Assembly (NCBI GenBank): GCA_036346375.1
Contig: CM070515.1
Span: 18,312,423-18,376,422, forward strand
Origin: Guadua angustifolia
Taxonomy: Eukaryota; Streptophyta; Magnoliopsida; Poales; Poaceae
DNA length: 64,000 bases
Direction of reading: 5' to 3'
The translations under genes were made by a program, and so were the position numbers. Positions 56,681-64,000 of the stretch are shown piece after piece. Position 1 is the first letter of the stretch; every line of letters begins with the position of its first letter. The notes under the pieces are model-generated. The model had not been told where the DNA came from. It saw only the letters and a program-made list of their open reading frames with translations, and ran no database searches.

Positions 56681-57663
56681 TATTATTCAGAGCAAATTCT
56701 TTGTTTGGTATTAGAATTTGGCCCTTTTTTATATGCCACTTAAAAATACGAGTTTCCTTCTATGCCACTCAGGGGCAAATCCACCTCTGGGGCTGGTTGG
56801 GGCGCCAGCCCCACCTCCGGCCGGTCGAATCTCCCTCCAGTATCCCTAACGTCAGAAAAAAGCAGAGGCATGGCGCCATGACAGCAAATCGGCAGGCAAC
56901 TGAGAGTAAGATGTAAGAAGAAAAGTAGAAAATAATACTGCTATGCAAGTGAACCATCAAAATTAGTCATGGACTCTCTTACTCTAATGGGCTTTCATCT
57001 GGTACAGTAGTCAGCATCCTTTACTGTAGCGCAGCACTAAAAGTTCGAGAGACGAAAAGTGTCGATGTCGTCTCGCAGGCGACAAACCGAGCACGGGTGA
57101 TTGCGAGCGGCAGACGCACGGGTGGGCGTGACCAAGCGGCGAGTGGCCAATTCGCGAGAACTCGCCGCGTCACGCCAGCACCAACAAGCGCCGAAGACCC
57201 AGAGTCGAGGGCGCTAGGCGTGCACTAGGGCCAGGGCAGGTGGGTAACCGATAGACGGTAGAGGCCCGAAAAGAGTTATCGACCGCTTAGAGCACCGGGC
57301 AGAATGTGCATCGCCAGAGGAGCGTCGGGCGGAACACGCATTGTCAGGAGCTAGGCGGAACACGCATCACTAAAGGAGAGGAATCAGCCACTTGTAGCGC
57401 TGTCTAGCCGACGGCCGAACACGCATCTCCAAAGCTCAGAGAGGAACCAAGCCTCCGTCCGTCCAACTAACGGCCGAATGCGCATCGCCAGAGCCCAGAT
57501 ACCAAGCCCAGGTATAAAAAAATTGCCCTAAGCTCTAATGCAATGCCTCATGACTGAATGCCTTTTGTTGTGATAATTGATGTCTGATTTTTGTATTCTA
57601 TTGCCCTAAGTCTATATTCTATTGACTGATTGATATTTTTGTCTCTTTGATTTAGTATGTATG

Positions 57664-58435
57664 TGTTGGGGATTGGGTATTTCCTACAACGACTATGGTA
57701 CCTCGATGGCCAGCCGACCACCGACCATGCACGCCCTTGGACGGTGCCCCCTACGGAGACCCTCGGGGAGGTCGACCCTCACACCTGCCCCGACCTCAGT
57801 CAGGCTCGAGCATGATTGCTCGGGAGAGCGCGACCGGCGACCCGGGCCCGGAGGAAAAGGCCTCGAGCCTCACCAAGAAGCCGGACACACTCCACAAAGG
57901 CGACGTGGCATTAATCACCCGACGGCTCGGCGTGGCATTAATCGCTTAGCGGCTAGAAGGACAATGTCACACGACTGCGCCACCCTCGCCCATGTAGCAG
58001 ATGGCATAAAGCGAAAAAGGTCACCCACGTCCAGAAAAATAGTGGTGCGCGCTCTGTAATAAATCTTTGAAATCAGAATCGCTTATAAATACCCCCTATC
58101 ACGTAGTGTTCGAGGGGATTTCGCTTCACTTTACCCCTCATACTTAGCGATAGCTTCTTGGTCGCCAAGAGGATAGTCCTTAGAGCCTCTTTGGCCCCCG
58201 AGCAAGTACTCATATTCCACTCTTGTAAACTAGTGCAACCACTGGACGTAGGGTTATTATCTCCCCTACGAGAGGCCCGAACCAGACAAAAAGACTCTTT
58301 GTTTACTGCATTGTCTCCACGATACGTAGCTCAACAGATCCTCAGACATCATCCCCTCCGCGGAAAAGGGGCCTTAGGTTGATCCCTCATTCAACAAGTA
58401 AGCTTGGCGGGGGACCGGTTCCCGAATCGTCGACA
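57664..58435 (+). repeat. 5' LTR of the non-autonomous element
   Basis: Opens TGTTGGGGATTGGG and closes TCGTCGACA. TATA box TATAAATA at 58084-58091. The GC-rich open frame within (57661-58059) is not a gene: the same region in the other LTR differs by frame-shifting changes. Confidence 0.9.
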
Positions 58436-58437
58436 GC

Positions 58438-58455
58438 TGGCGCCGTCCGTGGGGA
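58438..58455 (+). other. Primer-binding site of the non-autonomous element
   Basis: TGGCGCCGTCCGTGGGGA, two bases after the LTR. A TGGCGCC start is common in grass gypsy-type elements. The tRNA is not assigned. Confidence 0.7.
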
Positions 58456-58599
58456 TCGACTGAGTCCTTTCGCGAGGAATCCCTGAGGATGCTGAATTCT
58501 CAAGACAATCAAGACCTCTGCGTCTTCGGCGGCGTGGAGGACGACGACGTGTGCTGCGCCGGCGAGGGCGTGGCCGGTGCGACTGATCCGAAGGCCACA

Positions 58600-60320
58600 C
58601 CATGTCCCGCGCCGAGCACGTCCTCCGCTCGGGCGCGAGTCCCTTCCCCCGAGCACGCGTTTCGCTCGGGGGCTATCCATGTCCCGCGCCGAGCACGTCC
58701 TCCGCTCGGGCGCGAGTCCCTTCCCCCGAGCACGCGTTTCGCTCGGGGGCTATCCAGCGGCGGATCTAATGTTGGGGCTGGTTGGGACGCCAGCCCCACC
58801 TCCGGCCAGCCGCCGACGGGACCCCCCCCCCCCCACCGGCCATCACCCCTCCCCGGATCCTAAGCTGAAGCTCCCATCACTCCATCAGACAGCAAGCCAA
58901 AACATCGTAATATCAGACATCTGAGACATGGGCTGGTGGCCTGGTGGGCTTAATTAGATGTAGACAACCAGTACTACTACATGGGCCAAAGGACAACTGT
59001 ACAGTACTGTATCTGTAGCGCCGCCGCCGCACAGCACGGGAGAGGGTTCCAGAGACTCCAGACTTTCGGTTCTAGTCTCCAGATCCAGAGGGCAGCGTCT
59101 GGGCGAGGCACCAGGGCCGGGGTCGGCGCCGCCGAGCCGGGACCGCGCGAGACTGGGGAAGGCGAGCGAGAGCGAGCGCGGGCCGCGCCGGGGGCGCCGG
59201 GCCGGGGCCGAGACCAGGGAAGACGAGCCGGCTGCGGCCGGGGAACGCCTTGCGTGGGCAGCCGACAGAGGAGAGGAGGAGCTGAAGCCTAAAGGAGTCG
59301 CAGCGAAGCCATTCGCCAAGTCGCCGCCGCCCGCCGAACGGCCGAAGCCTGAAGCCTTCTGCGTTCTCGCCAGATCGCCCCAAGGCGCCAGAGCTCAGAG
59401 TCTCCGGAGAGGTCTGAGAGGAAATGGGGAAAGGGCAAATGCAATTGATCTGATCCACTCCAGTCCACTCGGTAAGACAGGAAGAAACGATATAAAAAAT
59501 TGCTCAGTTGCTCTGTAGTCTCAGTAGGCTCCATCCTCCATATAAAATTGTCAGTATCCTGTGCCCACAAGGATAAACAGGGATAAAAAGCTAATCTTTA
59601 TTGTACTGAGTATGATTCTTTTATTGTTATTTAGAAACGTCGATAATAAAGAAATCATTCGGCGTTTTCAAGAGATGAAAAATCGTAGAGTGAAATTGCG
59701 CCGTACTCAGTACTAGTGCCTTCGTAAGTATTATTTCAATTTATATTTTTATAAGTATTCACAAATTGAAATTACATCACTAAGTTTTATATTTTTATCT
59801 ACAGGTCAAATGGTCGATGATCCGTCTTCATATATTTATGTCATTCTGATTCTATCCATTAACAAGGTACCACACTTGTTATATTTTGATTATTTACTTT
59901 GTTTCCTTTCTAGTTATGTATGAATTTGGAATTTGAATGGCAATAGATCGGTATATATATCATTAGCATACTTATTTTGAGTTAGAAGTTTGACATAGGA
60001 GCCCCCCCTCTAATTTTGTCCTGGATTCGCCACTGGGGCTATCCATATCCCTTGCCGAAGCACGTCCTCTTCCGTATGAGTCCTTCGAAAGCAGCGTTTA
60101 GCTCGGGGCTATCCATGTCATGCCGAGCACGTCCTCGCTTCGGCGCGAGTCCTTCCCGAGGCACGATTTCGCTCGGGGCTGTCCATGTCCCGCCAGTGCA
60201 TCGCCCTCCGCTTCGGCGCGAGTCCTTCCGGGCATGCGTTTCGCTCGGGGTATCCATGTTCCGCGCGTGCATCGTCCCTCGCTCGGGCGCGAGTCTCTTC
60301 CGCGCCGGGTAAGTTTCGCG
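58600..60320. repeat. About 70-78-bp GC-rich tandem array split by a hAT element
   Basis: Units contain CCATGTCCCGCGCCGAGCAC, GTCC(T)CCGCTCGGGCGCGAGT and CGTTTCGCTCGGGGGCTAT. Two near-identical units lie at 58600-58754. About four more diverged units follow the hAT at 60036-60320. Confidence 0.85.
58755..60035. mobile_element. hAT-like non-autonomous element 2 (innermost level)
   Basis: Left CAGCGGCGGATCTAATG; right, inverted, CAGTGGCGAATCCAGG. Perfect 8-bp target duplication GGGCTATC at 58747-58754 and 60036-60043, splitting one array unit. Both ends resemble element 1 (shared GGGGCTGGTTGGG(A/G)CGCCAGCCCCACC next to the left end), so it is the same family. 1281 bp, no transposase. The high-GC open frames within are not supported. 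Confidence 0.9.
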
Positions 60321-60629
60321 CTTAAGCGCGGGTCTTCCCAGGTAAACGAGTATGCTCATTGCATCTTTTCTTTCTTTAAAACATTTTCGGACTCTCAGGG
60401 CTCGCCCCAACGCGGCGGCGTGAGTCCTCTCGTGACCTGTTGGTTAGTTCCCCTGGGCGTCTAGTCCATGTCCGGGATGTGGCATTTCGAGCATGTCTCG
60501 TCTGTCAGTCCCTCGAGCATCTGACCCATGCTTGGGATGCGGCAGTGCGAGTCCGCTCGCAATCTGCTAGTTGTCTTCTCCCTAGATATCTGATCTATGT
60601 CTAGTTCCCCTGTGCATCTGATCCATACA

Positions 60630-61240
60630 CCGGATGCCGCAGTAGCTCTTCGCTGCGAGACTGCCCCGGCAAAGGCCGCCGGATGTCATGATAGCCCTTC
60701 GCCGCCGCGAGACGCTTCGAGCAAGCGCCGCCGGATCCGCGATAGCTCTTCGCCGCGAGACATCCCTCGAGCAAGCTTCGCCGGATGTCGCGAAGATAGC
60801 CCTTATTGCCGCGAGACTGTCCCGAAGCAAGCGCCGCCGGATGCCGCAGAGCTCTTCGCCGCGAGACATGTCCCCGAGCAAGCGCCGCCGGATGTGCATG
60901 AGAGCCCTTCGCCGCTGCGAGACTGCCCCGAGCAAGCGCCGCCGGATGCCGATAGCTCTTATTGCGAGACTGCCCCGGCAGCGCCGCCGGATGCCGCAGA
61001 TAGCCCTTCATCGCTGCGAGACACATCCCCGGCAGCGCCGCCGGATGTCAGTAGTAGCCCTTCGCTGCGCGACACATCCCCGGCGGTAGGCCAGACGGAT
61101 GCCATAGTAGCTCTTCGCACGAGACACATCCCGAGCACGCCTTATTTGCTCGGATGTCGCATAGCTCTTCGATTGCGAGACTGCCCCCGAAAGCAAGCGC
61201 TTTCGAGATGCATGATAGCTCTTCGTCATGCGGAACCCCA
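60630..61240. repeat. About 60-bp GC-rich tandem array
   Basis: Roughly ten units of GCCGCCGGATG(C/T)CGCA, TAGC(C/T)CTTCGCCGCGAGAC and (CC)CCGAGCAAGC with indels between units. It forms the 3' half of the non-autonomous element's interior. The long open frame across it is composition-driven. Confidence 0.85.
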
Positions 61241-61319
61241 ATCCCTTATTCAAAGTCTAGAGGCTTACGGCGGAAACATCGGTCAAGCAATTTCTCCCCT
61301 TAAAGCCTCGGGGGCTAGC

Positions 61320-62103
61320 TTTCAGGGATTGGGTATTTCCTACAACGACCATGGTACCTCGGTGGCCAGCCGACCACCGACCATGCACGCCCTTGGACGG
61401 TGCCCCCTACAGAGACCCTCAGGGAGGTCGACTCTCACACCTGCCCCGACCTCAGTCAGGCTCGAGCACGATTGCTCGGGAGAGTGTGACCGGCGACCCG
61501 GGCCCGGAGGAAAAGGCCTCGAGCCTCACCAAGAAGCCGAGCACACTCCACAAAGGCGACGTGGCATTAATCACCCGACGGCTCGACGTGGCATTAATCG
61601 CTTGGCGGCTAGAAGGACAATGCTGCCACGACCTGCGCCACCCTACGCTCATGTAGCGATATGGCATAAAGCAAAGAACAGTGTCACCCACGTCCGGAAA
61701 ATAGTGGTGCGCCGCTCTGTAATAAATCTTTGGCATCAGTAATCGCCTATAAATACCCCCTCGCACGTAGTGTTCCGGGGGGGATTCTGCTTCACTTTAC
61801 CCCTCATACTTAGCGATAGCTTGCGGGCTAGCCAAGAGGATAGTCCTTAGAGTCTCTTTGGCCCCCCGAGCAAGTACCCTGTGTTCCACTCTCGTAAACT
61901 AGTGCAACTACTGGACGTAGGGTTATTATCTCCCTACGAGAGGCCCGAACCAGACAAAAAGACTCTCTGTTTGCTACATTGTCTCCACGATACGTAGCTC
62001 AACAGATCCTCAGACATCACCCCCTCCGCGGAAAAGGGGCTTTAGGTTGATCCCTCATTCAACAAGTAAGCTCGGCGGGGGACCGGTTCCCGAATCGTCG
62101 ACA
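61320..62103 (+). repeat. 3' LTR of the non-autonomous element
   Basis: It aligns with the 5' LTR along its whole length. The start is mutated (TTTCAGGGATT for TGTTGGGGATT) and the end TCGTCGACA is intact. TATAAATA at 61748-61755. Confidence 0.9.
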
Positions 62104-62937
62104 GTATGAATTTGGAATTTGGTTGGTAATAGATCGGTAGATATATCATTAGTATCATTATGTTGAGTTAGAATTTCGACATAGGAGCTCCACCTCTATT
62201 TTTATTCTAGATTCGCCACTGATGCCACTGGAATGTAATTTCCATGCGTTCTATATCATTACCGTCTATGTCCTATCAACAAACTATAAGTTTAATCGCC
62301 CTTCTTCTTCCTCTTCGTCTTCCCAACCTCTCCCAAGCTACCCGAGCTCTTAGTGATAGAGATCCTCAAAGGTAAGGGAGAAGCACCGGATCTAAAGCTT
62401 GTAGGTGGGGAAGAAGCTGGTTGTCACACTAGCTCCTGCTGATGCCACCGCCCAGCCTCCCCATGGCTAGCCACCAACCTCCTTAACTCCTGCCCCTGCT
62501 GCCGTGACTCTCCACCATTGAACCTGTCGACGTTGTCACCCTCCTCCCCGTGGCCAATCGCTAGCTTCCCTAGCTCTTGCCATCGTTATGCTCCTCCCCA
62601 TGGCCCGCTGCTGTCGCCGTCATGCCATCCTCCCTAGCTTCCGTCGGGGCTACCGCCTCCCCTTGTGATGTTGAACCAAACGTAAGGAAGTGAATTTTTT
62701 TGTTCTTTTCTTTTTCATTGAACTCAAGATGACTCGTGGATCCTAGGGGCAATATGGTCGTTTGGATAAAAATCTGACACATTGTTGGGGTTTAACGGTA
62801 GCTAAGCCTAACGGAGCTAACGACAATGGCATGGCATAGAAAGGATGAAAATTAAATTGGAGTGGCACACATGAAAACTGGCGTATGAAAAAGCGGCCAA
62901 CTTTCAATGACAAATATAGAATTTGCTCTATTATTTA

Positions 62938-63647
62938 TGGATCATCCAAGAGCTGTTCTGTCTCTGCTTGCATTCCGGATCCTTTTTACTCCTAAATTAT
63001 GGACTTATTGTAGGTTGCCGCGATGAATCACGACCTCTTCTGAACTAAAGGTATCTTTTAATCGGATGGTCATGGCACGTATTTGCGGGCTATTCATACA
63101 GCTTTTAACCGGGGTGGTTGCTGCACTTAATCAAAGTGCCTACTGTTGTGGATGTCGCGCTCTTAGACTTTACTGCCACCATGCATAGAGGTCCCGTTGA
63201 CAAATCACAAGTCACAACGGCATATGAGTGTACGACTGACGGAGTAGAACTGTAGAAGTACATATAGAACAAGTTGTAAACTGTAAACGTCATCGAAGAT
63301 GTCGTTGCCACCATGGAAGGCACCTCACGAGTCACGAGTCACAAGAAAACTTCATGCTTGTGGACGTCACCCTGACCCCCACCTTCTTGGTAACAGACTG
63401 AAACGTTTGCTCTCCTGTCCATGAGCTTGTGGCTATCTCCAAATGTGACATTGTGATCACGTGACGACTGATTGGGTGAAGTTTGTTTCATCTAGATTCC
63501 AATGCAGATGAAATAATTAATTTGGTTCACGACAGGTCCTGACGCCCACTGGATCTGTAGCATGATTTTACTACGAATGTCCTGCGCTCCTACTGCTCCT
63601 TCACTTTCCCTTTTCTTGGCAACTAGATCGCCTTGTCCATTCCGGCC
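62938..63647. other. Upstream flank of the third CXE copy
   Basis: No gene is recognised. I could not identify a convincing TATA box for the pseudogene. Confidence 0.4.
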
Positions 63648-64000
63648 ATGAATCCGGACACCGAGGTCGACTTGACTTCTCGCCGTTCCACAACCGCTAC
63701 AAGAGCAGCCGCGTCCACCGTCTCGTGGGTACGTCGAAGGTCAACGCCGGTACAGACGCCGCCACGGGGGTTACCTGCAAGGACGTCGTCATCGACGCCG
63801 ACGCCGGCCTCGCCGCGCGGCTCTAAGTGCCGAAGGACGTCCCCAGGTCCAAGAAGCTACCCGTCCTCGTCTACTTCCACGGTGGCACATTCGCCGTCCA
63901 CTCGGCCTTCTCTGCCACGCACTTCCGGTGGTACCTGAACGCCCTCGTGGCTGCGGCCGGCGTCGTCGCCGGGTCCGTTGACTACCTCCTCGCGGCCGAG
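63648..64000 (+). pseudogene. CXE-family carboxylesterase pseudogene, 5' part
   Basis: It starts MNPDTEVD at 63648. One base is missing after 63673, so the family motif FDFSPFHNRYKSSRVHRLVG reads in the +1-shifted frame. The restored frame hits TAA at 63824-63826, where paralogues have a tyrosine codon (ARL-Y). It then continues KKLPVLVYFHGGTF and DYLLAAE to the window edge. Further departures: HGGT at the oxyanion hole (HGGG or HGGA in the two intact copies) and LAAE for LAPE. It is closest in pattern to the second CXE at 54955, 7.7 kb upstream on the same strand. Nucleophile and histidine lie beyond the window. Non-functional as read. Confidence 0.9.

Larger units (their letters stand above)
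57664..62103 (+). mobile_element. Non-autonomous LTR retrotransposon (third level)
   Basis: LTRs 57664-58435 and 61320-62103, PBS at 58438, perfect 5-bp target duplication GTATG (57659-57663 and 62104-62108). The internal region has no gag or pol domain. It consists of two GC-rich tandem arrays plus an inserted hAT. The LTRs differ at scattered sites only, so the insertion is fairly young. It must have been mobilised in trans. Confidence 0.9.
56770..62221. mobile_element. hAT-like non-autonomous element 1 (second level)
   Basis: Left CAGGGGCAAATCC (56770); right, inverted, CAGTGGCGAATCTAG (62221). Perfect 8-bp target duplication ATGCCACT at 56762-56769 and 62222-62229. Without the LTR element inside, its own length is about 1.0 kb. 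The 3' part (62104-62221) is homologous to the end of hAT-like element 2 (59920-60035). No transposase is present. Confidence 0.88.
56690..62928. mobile_element. MULE-like non-autonomous element (outermost of a four-level nest)
   Basis: Left end GAGCAAATTC (56690) and right end GAATTTGCTC (62928) start long inverted repeats. The left arm continues across the hAT insertion (56690-56769, then 62230 to about 62265) and mirrors about 62810-62928. Nine-bp flanks TATTATTCA (56681-56689) and TATTATTTA (62929-62937) differ at one base, as expected for a MULE target duplication. No transposase is present. Confidence 0.75.

Noticed and set aside
57661..58059. 132-residue frame in the 5' LTR of the nested element, with a relative at 61351-61656
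   Set aside because: Inside LTRs; the two LTR copies differ by frame-changing indels and no domain is seen.
58600..61240. CRISPR-like regular repeats
   Set aside because: Contiguous diverged tandem units without spacers, inside a plant LTR element.
60597..61742. 381-residue frame across the 60-bp array and 3' LTR
   Set aside because: Repeat-driven arginine/proline-rich frame crossing an LTR border; not a protein.

Overview
The window is nuclear DNA of a grass (Poaceae), probably panicoid, although the species cannot be fixed from sequence alone. Evidence: intronless GC-rich carboxylesterase (CXE) genes on an AT-rich background, and a dense mosaic of plant transposon classes (Tekay-type chromovirus, Tat-lineage Ty3/gypsy, Ty1/copia, CACTA, hAT, MULE-like, L1-type LINE, tRNA-derived SINE). 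Most of the 64 kb is transposable element.

Host genes: (1) an intact CXE-family alpha/beta-hydrolase at 38784-39770 (-); (2) a second intact CXE at 54955-55992 (+), with a TATA box and a predicted signal peptide; (3) the start of a third CXE at 63648-64000 (+), broken by a 1-nt deletion and an in-frame stop; (4) three copies of a small gene resembling a C-terminally encoded peptide (CEP) precursor on the minus strand: 30997-31350 (complete but with a read-through tail), 30699-30943 (frameshifted) and a C-terminal remnant at 12321-12423.

Layout. 1-11626 is a nested stack, all on the minus strand: a Tekay-like element (1-6142, running off the window) sits in the reverse transcriptase of a Tat/RIRE2-like element (6143-about 10611), which sits in a Ty1/copia gag region (about 10.7-11.6 kb). 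11.67-12.42 kb is duplicated host DNA ending in CEP copy c. 12424-28382 is a left-truncated CACTA element carrying a second Tekay-like element (14059-23680, with a 5.2-kb LTR) in a probable 5' intron, followed by degraded CACTA ORFs (Transposase_24-like, DUF8039-like, Ulp1-like). 28.4-35.7 kb holds a CACTA end fragment, the CEP tandem pair and AT-rich repeats. 35721-36582 is a 5'-truncated LINE, 37001-38047 a non-autonomous hAT and 38111-38350 a SINE, each with a target-site duplication. 40319-48974 is a decayed Tat-type Ty3/gypsy element with a dual RNase H. 49.3-54.6 kb is non-coding repeat-rich DNA. 56690-62928 is a four-level nest, each level with its own target-site duplication: MULE-like > hAT > non-autonomous LTR element > hAT of the same family.

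The CXE copies look like a local gene family, and the nested transposons now separate copies 2 and 3. The elements carry no intact replication genes as read here: every gag, pol or transposase frame has stops, frameshifts or truncations.
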